From Ichthyophis bannanicus (taxonomy: Eukaryota > Chordata > Amphibia > Gymnophiona > Ichthyophiidae), in NCBI GenBank assembly GCA_033557465.1, contig CM066033.1, forward strand, positions 1,301,623,022 to 1,301,687,021: DNA of 64,000 nt, read 5' to 3'. Both the position numbers and the translations under genes were made by a program. The notes under the pieces are model-generated. The model saw only the letters and a list, made by a program, of their open reading frames with translations, ran no database searches and was not told where the DNA came from. Below are positions 53,001 to 61,739 of the stretch, in pieces (position 1 is the stretch's first letter; each line of letters opens with the position of its first letter).

Positions 53001-53213
53001 CACCCATTGACCCCTTCTCTCCGCCCCTGGGAAGCCTTCCTCCGCCCTCCGGGAGCCTTTCCCCGCCTTCAGCACTCATTTGCGCCGCTGCGCACATTAA
53101 CGTGCGCTAAGGTACCTGAGCGCCTGATAAAGCGCCATTAACGCGTGCTAAGGTACCTTAGCGCGCGATAACATCACAGAGCGCACATTAACAAGGTTTA
53201 GTAAACATACCCC

Positions 53214-53360
53214 TATGTATTAGCTTTCATCTAAGTAACAGTTATGTTACACCTTGCTAGATATTAATATTCCCAGGCTAACTGGTTACAAAAGTGAAAC
53301 TGTATCTCTATACTAGCTTCATCCAAGTAACATTTATGCTACACCATGCTTGATATTTAC
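53214..53360 (+). repeat. short tandem repeat, unit about 90 bases
   Basis: TAGCTTTCATCTAAGTAAC...GTTACACCTTGC (53221-53263) recurs as TAGCTTCATCCAAGTAAC...CTACACCATGC (53313-53350). The intervening GGCTAACTGGTTAC...ACTGTATCTCTATAC resembles the sequence left of the TIR element at 47362-47397. It may be the monomeric 5' end of L2-C or a minisatellite. Confidence 0.55.
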
Positions 53361-54005
53361 ACATCGGGCGCAGCGGGCCATCGAGTACATCGGCAGCAGC
53401 CATACACACCAGAGAGCTCCCCCGACTGATTGGAGTCGAGCCGGGACACCCAACAACCACCCGCTCGCAGAACAACTGCCCAATCAGTAGAGACCAGAAA
53501 AAGAAACAACCCACACCACAAGAAGAACAGAGCACCGTAAGATAACTCCACAAGAAAGAACCGATAACTCCTACAAAATGGACACCAGCACCCTCTAAAA
53601 TAACAGCCAATAACACAATCCAGCGGTGAGTAGCCCACCCTACATAGAGAACACTAATATGGAACAGAAACCCCATCACGCTCTTCCTGCACACAAAAGC
53701 TACAAACTCATACACGGACAGCAAAAGTACAAAAGAACACTTGTCCTACAAATGTATGCTCTCATACTAATTCTTACCCTATGCTCTTACCAAATAGATG
53801 CATTTTACTACACCAACTATTTTGCAGCCTTACAAGCTCCTAATATATATATATATATATATCATACTTTCCTACCATATACCAACCTTTACACACATCT
53901 GCACACTACAAACCTCACAGCAAGAGACCCACCAAAGACATTCAAAGAGAATCATGGTCAAAAGAATACACACCTCAATCACACTCTCCACAAAACACCC
54001 GCCTA

Positions 54006-54852
54006 AACATAGGCCTGATAAATGCAAGATCAATATGCAACAAAACAAACACTATTACCGACTACATCTATGAAAACAACTTTGACATCCTATGTATTAC
54101 TGAATCATGGCTCAAAAGTACAGACCAGGTAATACTGAACCAAACAACACAACCAGCATTCACAGCTTACAATTGCCCCAGAACCCACAAACGAGAAGGC
54201 GGAGTATTAATTCTTGCTCGATTAGACTTAAGGCTCAAGATATCAACCTCCAAAAGCTCCGAACACTGTGAATTCATCAACACTGAAAACAAACATCTAT
54301 CCATCTGCCTAATATACCGACCCCCCAACAGAGGACACATCCAACATACTGGACATGATATATGCAGATAATTTACCACACAAGACTCTCATTGTGCTAG
54401 GAGACCTAAACTTCACATCTGCCTCAACAACAACTGAATCCGCATTTCACAAAGCAATGGAATCCATTCAACTCAAGCAAATCTTATTGAGCCCATCCCA
54501 TCGCTCTGGCTCTACACCAGACCGCATATTCGTTGCAAACAACACTCTAGATAAAGATCTAATAACACCACCTAATACTACACCAATGCCATGGTCAGAT
54601 CACCATGCCATATCATTTGAGCTCCACATAAATATTGAACAGGCAGCTTGGAAAAAGGAACAACCAACCAGACACTTCAAAGCTTCTAACAAAGAGCAAT
54701 TCCTCAAAGATACCGTGCAGTCCCTACCCCAAGATTTCACCAACTTGGATGAAGCCATCAACTTATGGACTACTACCATATTTGCTGCATCTCAACTAAC
54801 ACCTCGTATGAACTCACATCACAACAAAAACAGGACCAGATCTACACCATAG
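54006..54852 (+). pseudogene. L2-C APE-type endonuclease
   Basis: It starts in the frame LNIGLINARSICNKT (about 54003) and continues FDILCITESWLKST, KREGGVLILARLDL, LSICLIYRPPN. After a frame change near 54345 it continues KTLIVLGDLNFTSAST and MPWSDHHAISFELH (54355-54852). The motifs NARS, TESW, GDLN and SDHH carry the expected catalytic residues. One frameshift separates the halves. Confidence 0.85.
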
Positions 54853-55940
54853 TACTCTAACACAATAAGAGAATCCAAAAGAAAACTAAGGCAAATGGAA
54901 TGTCTCTGGAGACGCAACAAATCAGAAACTACATTGAAACAATACCAAGAGATCAAAAAGATTACAATAACTTAATAAACAAACATAAAAAACAATACCA
55001 TACAAACCTTGTACTAAAAGCCTGTAATAAACCTAAAGAGCTCTTCAACATTGTTCGCACCCTAACGAATGACCCAACAATGAAAGATGAAAGCAAGATA
55101 CACCCGCAAACCTTTGCTGATTACCTAACAGCCAAGAACAGCACCAACACACACCATAAAAACATCTCCCTTATGGACATACCAGCAACAGATGGCTCTA
55201 CAACTACCAATCACTGGAAGAACTTCAGAATTCCATCAACAAAACAAATAGAACAAATCATCATGGCTCTAAACACCACCACCTCTCCATCGGACCCCTG
55301 CCCGATAACCTGGATTAAATCCACCAAAGAACATCTCAACACATTCATCCAAAAGATAGTAAGCACCTCTCTAACTCAGAGCTACATGCCAAAAGCCCTC
55401 AAGCAATCCACTATCCGCCCCATTCCTAAATCTACCACATCCAACAGTACCGACTCTTCAACCTACTGCTCAATATCCAGCCTCCCACTCCTGGCTAAAA
55501 TAACTGAAAAAATTGTACAGAGACAGCTCCAAGATCACATTGACGAATTTGCCCCACTAGATCCCCACCAGCACGGATTCTGTCCAAAACATGGCATTGA
55601 GACACTACTAATACATCTATTTAATAACATAATCAAAGGAATAAACAACATAAAGCAGGGCTTCCTAATATTTATCAATATATCGTCAGCATTCGACACA
55701 GTTTCCCATCACATCCTATTGAAACGCCTAATGGAGATTGGACTACAAGATACCACAATAAAATGGTTCCAATCATATCTTGAAGAAAGACAGCAGAGAG
55801 TAAAATCTGGAAACCTCACCTCAGAACCCTTCAAGACTACCCAAGGAGTTCCCCAAGGCTCATCATTATCAGCTCTTCTCTTCAACATCTATATTAAGCC
55901 CATATGCAAAATATTTAACAAATACAAGATACAATACGCC

Positions 55941-55947
55941 ATATATG
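55941..55947. repeat. 7-bp target duplication, left copy (SINE)
   Basis: ATATATG here recurs at 56235-56241 and encodes the tyrosine of the RT active site. Confidence 0.75.
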
Positions 55948-56234
55948 GAGTGGAGGAGTGGCCTAGTGGTTGGGGCAAGGTACTTCAGGCCGGAAGGTCG
56001 GGGGTTCAAATCCCACTAGAGTACAGCAACCTTGGGCCAGAAGGACTGGGGTTTCTAGTCCCACAGGTGCTCCTTGTGGTCTTGGGCAAGCCACTTAGCC
56101 CTCCATAGCCCATGTTTCCCTGTAAAATAGTTATCTCCAAGTTATAATGCCCTGTTCAATGTAATTTCAGTTTGTTCAATGTAAACCGCACTGATGCAGA
56201 ATAGCGCGGTATATAAGAGAATGTAAATAAAAAA
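55948..56234 (+). mobile_element. tRNA-derived SINE with L2-type 3' tail
   Basis: The 287-base SINE has a tRNA-like head (A box TGGCCTAGTGGTTGG, B box GGTTCAAATCC), a middle with GGTCTTGGGCAAGCCACTTA that resembles the CORE/MIR-type segment, and a 3' end AATGTAAACCGCACTGATG...AATAGCGCGGTATATAAG. That 3' end nearly equals the reversed L2-D tail at 61770-61820. It ends in an A-rich run. ATATATG flanks it. Sharing the 3' tail with an L2 implies mobilisation by L2 enzymes. Confidence 0.9.
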
Positions 56235-57424
56235 ATATATGCTGAAGACATGATGGCATATACCCCTATTCAACTAGACTCCCCAGACTATAACACTATA
56301 TCAACCTGCATTCAAGAAATAACAACCTGGCTAACCAACAACAACTTAAACATCAACACAAAAGAAACCTGAAGCAATTATCATCATGAGAGACTCCACA
56401 TTCATTCCTCCTACTGCTATCAACATATCCAATACACCGATTACAATAAAAGATGAAGTCAGATACCTTGGAGTGATTCTCGACAAGCAAATCACCCTCC
56501 AACCGCATATCAACAAAATATCTAGAACAGCCTTCTTCAAACTCGCAACACTCTGGAGATTAAAACCCCTCCTCAATAAAGAACATTTCCATACAGTATG
56601 CCAGGCCATCATTACACCTCTGCTGGACTACTGTAATATACTATTCCAAGGCTTGACCAAACAAACCACCCATCCCCTACAATTAATCCAGAACACTGCT
56701 GCCTGCATTATTACTAGCGCCTCAATACAAGACCATATAACTCCAATACTACTAGATCTGCACTAGCTACCAATCTCCAAACGGGCAAAATATAAAACAG
56801 CGCTCACCATCTTCAAAATTAAAAACAACATCTCAGCAGGAATACTACAAGAACTCACTGGAACCAAAACAAACAAAAGACCAGACAGAAACAGCACCAA
56901 TAACAATATACCGACACCTACTATATTCACAAGAACAAACAAATCCACATCCATGCGAGCCTTCTCTTTAGCTGCCCCTGTTATCTGGAATGTCCTCCTA
57001 GATAATCTAAAATCAACAACAGATATAAAAGAATTCCGGAAGCTACTTAAAACCACCCTATTCATTGAACAATGAAGACGAGACAACCTGAGATTAACAA
57101 AAGACCTAAAAGACTTCACAGAACACTAGAAGAACATCACATGATCTGTCTAAACGAACTCTCTCTCAGCCCACCAAAATGTAAATAGTTCCTGTACACA
57201 GCTCACACTGTATATAGCTCACCACGCATTCAAATGTAAGATGTAAATATTTCCTGTACACTGCTCACAATGTACATAGCTCACCACGCAATCAACTTTA
57301 CACCACTCACACACACGCCTCGATTTATCACTGCATGTGCACACCCACGCACTTGATTTGTTATGTGTTATCCGCTTTGATTTCAGGATAAAGCGGTATA
57401 TAAATCCTTTTAAATAAATAAATA

Positions 57425-57883
57425 AAATATGTGACTTACAAGGGTGCGTTATACGCTGTTCTGATATCATTCTTTTTGAGCAGTTGGTCAAAATAATATC
57501 AGAACAGCGTATAATACACCATAGGCCAGGATCGCACCCCCCTGCTCCAAACCACTGGACTCTATGAAATTCCATGCAGCTGCGGCCAGTTATATATAGG
57601 CAAAACCGACCGCACCATAGAAGAGAGGTCACAAGAGCACAAAAGACATTATAAACTCTGCAACGCAGAGAAATCTGCTGTAGCGCAAGATTCAAATTTC
57701 CTGCTTCAATCCCACCAATCCGATTTTGAGAACCATTGTATATGAGAACAGACATTCACTGTGTAACCACTTCACCATGAAGAAAGCCGCAGCGTGATGG
57801 CTGAAACATTGGTTCCACTTACCGAGACGTGGCATGACCCGGAAAACTGCAAAGATCATGAGACTAGCCACGAAAGCCTAAGA
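57425..57883 (+). mobile_element. Penelope-like element fragment with GIY-YIG remnant
   Basis: At the left an inverted pair (GTTATACGCTGTTCTGATAT and ATATCAGAACAGCGTATAAT, 57446-57511) may be the remains of inverted arms. At 57546-57745 the plus strand reads GLYEIPCSCGQLYIGKTDR-like sequence with KTDRTIEERSQEHKRHY, a GIY-YIG domain with the conserved CSC pair. Downstream (57771-57880) lies a hammerhead-like remnant. It differs clearly from the 50294 element, so a second Penelope family is present. Confidence 0.8.
57546..57745 (+). pseudogene. GIY-YIG endonuclease remnant (second Penelope family)
   Basis: The plus-strand frame reads MKFHAAAASYI-type sequence in one frame and, in the coding frame, LYEIPCSCGQLYIGKTDRT, IEERSQEHKRHYKL, SAVAQDSNFLLQSHQSDFE. 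The GIY-YIG signature (LYE...YIG), the R of TDR and the glutamate region are seen. The RT and the C-terminal part are absent. Confidence 0.8.
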
Positions 57884-58000
57884 GAAATAGTAATTAGATC
57901 TTACCTGCTAATTAGTGTTCCTGAAGGAACGACAGTCCAGTCCCTTTACTTCTGGGTTACGCAACCCTTCCAGCAGCTTGGAGGCTGAGCCCAACCTTTT
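57884..58000 (-). repeat. DIRS-E terminal repeat (3' side)
   Basis: GAAATAGTAATTAGATC, TTACCTGCTAATTAGTG, TTCCTGAAGGAACGACAG mark the tip. It matches, inverted, 58311-58372 in the ICR. The other terminal repeat is outside the window, so its exact length is not defined. A TATAAATA at 58015-58022 could be a TATA box. Confidence 0.8.
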
Positions 58001-58304
58001 TGGGGGTGGAGCGGTATAAATACCCCTGGGACCACCCACCAACTCCAGTATTCGAATGAAAAAGCAGACTTAACGAACATCCATGCAAAAACTTATAACT
58101 CAATACTCTGAACAATAGAATATATATATTTTTTTTTTTTTGGAAAATATAGGAGAAGGAGAGGAGGAACGGCAACGGACGGAGGAGGTGGCTGCTTCTA
58201 TCCAGTCCGGGCTTCCCCTGCACTCCCTCCCGCTGACCCAGCTCCGCGCTTGGTCCAGCGCTCTTCCATGAACGTGAGGACTTGTCAGTTGCCGGAACCG
58301 GGTG

Positions 58305-58410
58305 GGATCAGGGACTGGACTGTCGTTCCTTCAGGAACACTAATTAGCAGGTAAGATCTAATTACTATTTCCTTATCGTCACTCCAGTCCAGTCCCTTTA
58401 CTTCTGGGAT
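58305..58410 (+). repeat. DIRS-E internal complementary region
   Basis: The left half (58311-58372) is the reverse complement of the terminal tip at 57884-57945. The right half (58378-58410, CCAGTCCAGTCCCTTTACTT) repeats 57927-57955 directly, presumably equal to the missing outer end. It follows the circle-junction layout seen in DIRS-B and DIRS-C. Confidence 0.75.
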
Positions 58411-58423
58411 GTGCCAGAGCAGT

Positions 58424-59560
58424 TCAACCCTGGGTGGGATCCGGCAAACCGGCCCGAAGAACCGCTATCCCGAATCGAGCATCCGCAGTGCTCTGTACGT
58501 CCAGCCTATAGTGTTTGGTGAAGGTATGCAGCGAGGACCACGTCGCTGCTCTGCAAATATCCAGCGGAGGGACAAGACTGAATTCCGCCCAGGAGGTCGC
58601 CTGTGCCCGAGTGGAGTGAGCCCTCAGCCCCACTGGGACCTGTTTCCCCTTGAGAATGTAGGCGGAGGCAATTGCCTCTCGGATCCACCTGGAGATCGAG
58701 GCCTTTGCCGCCGCCTCCCCTTTGTGCGGACCTCCAAACTGAATGAACAGGCGGTCTGACTTCCGGAATGGTGCCGTGCGAGCTAGGTACCGTTTCAAGA
58801 CCCTCTGAACGTCTAGCAGGCGCAGCTTGTTATTCCTTCCCTCCTGCCCCTTGGCCGCGAAGGCCGGCAGGGTGACTGTCTGGTTCACATGAAAAGGAGA
58901 GATAACCTTGGGTAAGAAGGACGGCACTGTGCGCATGACCACCTTGTCCTTTAGGAAGGTCAGGAAAGGAGGCTGGGCGGAGAGCGCCTGGAGCTCCGAA
59001 ACCCTCCTGGCCGAGCAGATCGCTACCAGGAAAACTGTCTTTAGGGTCAAATCCTTTAAGGAAGCTCTCTTCACTGGCTCAAAGGGCTCCCTGACCATGG
59101 CATTCAGCACTAGGTTAAGGTCCCAAGGGGGGACGACCACCCTCCGCTGAGGACGTAGCCGACTAACTGCCCTCAGGAACCTGGATACGTCCGGGTGCTC
59201 TCCTAAGGGTTTGCCCCGGACCTTGCCTCTATAGCAAGCGATCGCCGCTAGCTGGACCCGTAGGGAGCTGTGCGCCAGGCCCTTATCAAAACCTGCTTGT
59301 AAGAATTCCAGGACCTCTGGGACAGAGGCCGAGAGAGGTTTCCGTCGATGCTCTGCACACCAGGCTTCGAAAATGCGCCAGACCCTTACATAGGATAAAC
59401 AGGTCGAGCGCTTCTTCGCCTTCAGCAGTGTCGAGATCACTGCTCCTGAGTAGCCTCGTTTTAGGAACCGCGCCCTCTCAATAGCCAGGCCGTAAGCGAG
59501 AATCGATCCACGTGAGGCATGCGAACCGGACCTTGCCTCAGCAGGTCCCTTTTGCAAGGG
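58424..59560 (-). CDS. DIRS-E tyrosine recombinase (open frame)
   Basis: The frame ends at 58424. The N-terminal SAM-like domain reads KKRSTCLSYVRVWRIFEAWC and SSLRVQLAAIACYRGKVRG. The catalytic domain holds R in SARRVSELQAL (about 59000), H-x-x-R in AHSTRAQA (about 58605), and the tyrosine context TFTKHYRLDV (about 58510). All four R-H-R-Y residues are present. The true start is unclear because the frame is open for another 570 codons upstream across the RT gene; conserved YR sequence begins near 59530, just as the RT ORF ends. It would join the circular DNA intermediate to the target. No stop or frameshift was seen. Confidence 0.9.
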   Translation of the reverse strand, partial: PLQKGPAEARSGSHASRGSILAYGLAIERARFLKRGYSGAVISTLLKAKKRSTCLSYVRVWRIFEAWCAEHRRKPLSASVPEVLEFLQAGFDKGLAHSSLRVQLAAIACYRGKVRGKPLGEHPDVSRFLRAVSRLRPQRRVVVPPWDLNLVLNAMVREPFEPVKRASLKDLTLKTVFLVAICSARRVSELQALSAQPPFLTFLKDKVVMRTVPSFLPKVISPFHVNQTVTLPAFAAKGQEGRNNKLRLLDVQRVLKRYLARTAPFRKSDRLFIQFGGPHKGEAAAKASISRWIREAIASAYILKGKQVPVGLRAHSTRAQATSWAEFSLVPPLDICRAATWSSLHTFTKHYRLDVQSTADARFGIAVLRAGLPDPTQG

Positions 59561-61410
59561 AGCCGCCACGGGGGGTCGGCGATCAATCTCACCAGATCCG
59601 CATACCAGGGGCGGCGAGGCCAATCCGGGGCTATGAGGACTACCAACCCCTGGTGAGACTCCACCCGCTGCAGCACCTTTCCGATCAGAGCCCACGGAGG
59701 GAACACATATAGTAGCCCTTTGGGAGGCCACCTTTGAGACAGGGCATCCAAGCCCTCGGACATTCTTTCCTTCCTTCGGCTGAAGAATCTGTCTACTTTG
59801 GCTGTAGAGAACCGCGCCATGAGGTCCATGACTGGGATCCCCCAGCGGGCCACTATCTGTTCGAAGATCTCCTGATCTAGTTCCCACTCCCCGTGGTCTA
59901 TCTTGCATCTGCTGAGGAAGTCGGCCGTGACGTTGTCCTCGCCCGCCACGTGCTGAGCTGAAAGAGCTAGTAGATTGTGCTCCGCCCACCGGAAGAGGAC
60001 GTCTGCCTCCTTCTCCAGGGCCGGACTGCTGGTGCCCCCCTGGTGGTTTATGTAGGCCACCGCCGTGACGTTGTCGGAAAGGACGCGTATAGCTTTTCCT
60101 TGAACTAAGGCCGAGAACGCCTTGAGCGCCAGCGTGACGGCCCTCAGTTCCAGTCTGTTGATGGGCCACTGAGACTCCACCGGTGACCAGCGGCCCTGGA
60201 CGAACTGATCCTCGCAGTGTGCTCCCCAGCCTGACAGGCTGGCGTCCGTTGTCAATAGTAACCACAGATGAGGTTCGAGAGGCATCCCGCGGTCCAAATT
60301 GCTTGGACACCGCCACCAGAGAAGGGACTGTTTGGTCCTCGGGGCGCAAGGTAACTGTGTTGCCAGAGGATGATGCTGAGGAGACCATCGACGTAACAGT
60401 GCCCGCTGAAGCGGACGCATGTGTGCCCTGGCCCATGGGACTACCTCTATCGCCGCCGCCATAGTTCCCAGAAGCTGAACATAATGCCAAGCCGAGGGAC
60501 TTCGCCTGCCGAGAAACTGCGTGACTAGTCGCCTCAGCTCTCTTGATCTTGATCGTGACAGGAAGACCTTGCCCCTGAGAGTGTGGAATCTTGCCCCGAG
60601 GTACTCTAGGTCCTGTGAGGGAGTCATCCTGCTCTTCAAGCGATTGATGATCCACCCCAATTCTTCTAGAACCTGAACCACTCTGGCCGTTGCCGCCTGA
60701 CTTTCCTCTTGTGACTTTGCTCGGATCAGCCAGTCGTCCAAGTAGGGGTGCACTAATATTCCCTCCTTCCGAAGGAAGGCCGCCACTACCACCATCACCT
60801 TGGTGAATGTCCTGGGGGCCGTAGCTAGTCCGAAGGGTAGGGCCTGGAACTGAAAGTGGCCTTTTGGCACTGCGAATCTCAGGAATTGTTGATGGGATTT
60901 CCTGACCGGGATATGAAGGTAGGCCTCTGTCAAGTCGAGGGACGTAAGGAACTCCCCTCCCCATACGGCCGCTATGACCGAGCGTAGGGTTTCCATCCGG
61001 AAGTGTGGTACCCTGAGGCAACGGTTGACCTGCTTTAGATCCAGGATCGGACGGAAGGAATCTTCCTTTTTTGGCACTACGAAGTAAATCGAGTATCGAC
61101 CAGAGCCGCACTGGTCTGGTGGAACTGGGACCACCGCCCCTAGAGCTATTAGTCGGGCAAGAGTTGCCTCTATTGCCGCCCCCTTTGCTGGGGAACCGCC
61201 GGGCGACTGAACAAACGCTGGAGGAATTTGTTTTGAAAATTCGAGAGCATAGCCTTCTCTGATTACCTCTAGGACCCATTGGTCGGACGTGACACGGGAC
61301 CAGGCGGGAAGGAACAGCCTCAGGCGCCCGCCTAGTGGCTGTCCCTCCTCCTGGGCCCCCATCATCTCATTGTTGTTTTCTGGGTCCCGAGAAGGAGGAG
61401 GAGGCCCCAA
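59461..61410 (-). CDS. DIRS-E reverse transcriptase/RNase H (649 aa, open)
   Basis: RT motifs in order: RYSIYFVVPKKEDSFRPILD (106-125), LTSLDLTEAYLHIPV (155-169), QALPFGLATAPRTFTKVM (189-206) and the active site YLDDW (223-227). RNase H: TDASLSGWGAH (388-398), RLELRAVTLALKAF (419-432), LSDNVTAVAYINHQGG (444-459) and NVTADFLSR, giving the expected D-E-D-D. The post-RNase H region conserved in DIRS elements follows (MDLMARFSTAKVDRFFS, VFPPWALI, IAPDWPRRPWY). Length and order match active DIRS elements. The first about 30 residues overlap the gag frame, so the real start may be downstream of the listed one. Confidence 0.92.
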   Translation of the reverse strand: MGPPPPSRDPENNNEMMGAQEEGQPLGGRLRLFLPAWSRVTSDQWVLEVIREGYALEFSKQIPPAFVQSPGGSPAKGAAIEATLARLIALGAVVPVPPDQCGSGRYSIYFVVPKKEDSFRPILDLKQVNRCLRVPHFRMETLRSVIAAVWGGEFLTSLDLTEAYLHIPVRKSHQQFLRFAVPKGHFQFQALPFGLATAPRTFTKVMVVVAAFLRKEGILVHPYLDDWLIRAKSQEESQAATARVVQVLEELGWIINRLKSRMTPSQDLEYLGARFHTLRGKVFLSRSRSRELRRLVTQFLGRRSPSAWHYVQLLGTMAAAIEVVPWARAHMRPLQRALLRRWSPQHHPLATQLPCAPRTKQSLLWWRCPSNLDRGMPLEPHLWLLLTTDASLSGWGAHCEDQFVQGRWSPVESQWPINRLELRAVTLALKAFSALVQGKAIRVLSDNVTAVAYINHQGGTSSPALEKEADVLFRWAEHNLLALSAQHVAGEDNVTADFLSRCKIDHGEWELDQEIFEQIVARWGIPVMDLMARFSTAKVDRFFSRRKERMSEGLDALSQRWPPKGLLYVFPPWALIGKVLQRVESHQGLVVLIAPDWPRRPWYADLVRLIADPPWRLPCKRDLLRQGPVRMPHVDRFSLTAWLLRGRGS

Positions 61411-61739
61411 AACCCCGTCCTGCCCCCCGAAAACCTCTGAAGCCTTGTCCCTTTGAGGGGAAAACGGCCCCTGGGAAAGGAGCCTGACCTGGCTGGACGA
61501 AATCTCCGCGAGTCCCTAGGTTGGGAGCGCACCGGGACTGGAGGGCGCCCTTGTTTCGGTCTATCTTCCGGGAGCCTGCCTCCCTTTGACTCACCCAGGT
61601 CCTTAACTATTTTCTCCAGATCCTCTCCAAATAAGAGTTTCCCCTTAAAGGGGAGTCGGCTCAAGCGTGACTTCGAGGACGCGTCAGCTGCCCAATTTCG
61701 TAGCCACAGGTACCGTCTAGCTGCCACGACCGAGGCCAT
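61362..61739 (-). CDS. DIRS-E gag-like protein, C-terminal part
   Basis: The 125-residue frame reads VVAARRYLWLRNWAADASSK, LPFKGKLLFGEDLEKIVKDL and a basic Arg/Pro/Gly tail. It corresponds to the late gag block in DIRS-C and DIRS-D (GENLFGKPM). The listed Met is internal: gag continues upstream on the other side of L2-D at 63844-64000. Its end overlaps the RT start by about 50 bases in another frame. Confidence 0.75.
   Translation of the reverse strand: MASVVAARRYLWLRNWAADASSKSRLSRLPFKGKLLFGEDLEKIVKDLGESKGGRLPEDRPKQGRPPVPVRSQPRDSRRFRPARSGSFPRGRFPLKGTRLQRFSGGRTGFWGLLLLLGTQKTTMR

Larger units (their letters stand above)
47398..53213. mobile_element. 5.8-kb TIR-bounded composite DNA transposon, no transposase seen
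   Basis: The left end GGGGTATGTTTACTAAACC (47398) and the reverse complement of the right end (53213) are the same, and similarity continues inward through TTAATGTGCGC. Both subterminal regions are rich in GCGC-centred words (GCGCACATTA, GATAACGCGCGC left; AAGGTACCTTAGCGCGCG right). TAT flanks each side, perhaps a 3-bp duplication as made by PIF/Harbinger transposases. The interior contains a CR1, tRNA-like sequences, a palindromic array and a Penelope-like element, but I see no transposase ORF. Confidence 0.65.
54860..57075 (+). pseudogene. L2-C reverse transcriptase, interrupted by a SINE
   Basis: The frame from 54900 to the SINE reads KPKELFNIVRTLTNDP, SPSDPCPITWIKST, SYMPKALKQSTIRPIPKS, SISSLPLLAKITEKIV, QHGFCPKHGIETLL, FINISSAFDTVSHHILLKRL, QGVPQGSSLSALLFNIYIK. 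The active-site codons are split by the SINE. After it the sequence resumes YAEDMMAY (normally YADD). Frame changes near 56370 and a stop at 56764 follow, then the C-terminal block AFSLAAPVIWNVLLDNL and a stop near 57074. The D to E or read error in the active site plus the SINE insertion make it inactive. Confidence 0.85.
53340..57420 (+). mobile_element. L2-C: near full-length L2 LINE
   Basis: It comprises a 5' region (53340-54005), endonuclease (54006-54852), RT (54860-57075) and 3' UTR with two related 66-base blocks (57178-57300, each with AATGTAAATA.TTCCTGTACAC-like sequence), then a terminal hairpin GTTATCCGCTTTGATTTC...AAGCGGTATATAAA and AAATAAATAAATAA. An (AT)n tract lies at 53841-53861. 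A SINE interrupts the RT. Only a handful of disabling changes were seen. Confidence 0.85.

Noticed and set aside
57771..57820. Third hammerhead ribozyme downstream of the GIY-YIG remnant
   Set aside because: ATGAAGA, a stem and GAAAC are present, but stem I and the cleavage triplet cannot be paired convincingly; noted only as a possible remnant within the element.
58424..61279. A single 951-residue protein
   Set aside because: Only the last about 370 codons match tyrosine recombinase; the upstream part overlaps the genuine RT/RNase H frame and looks like an alternative-frame translation.
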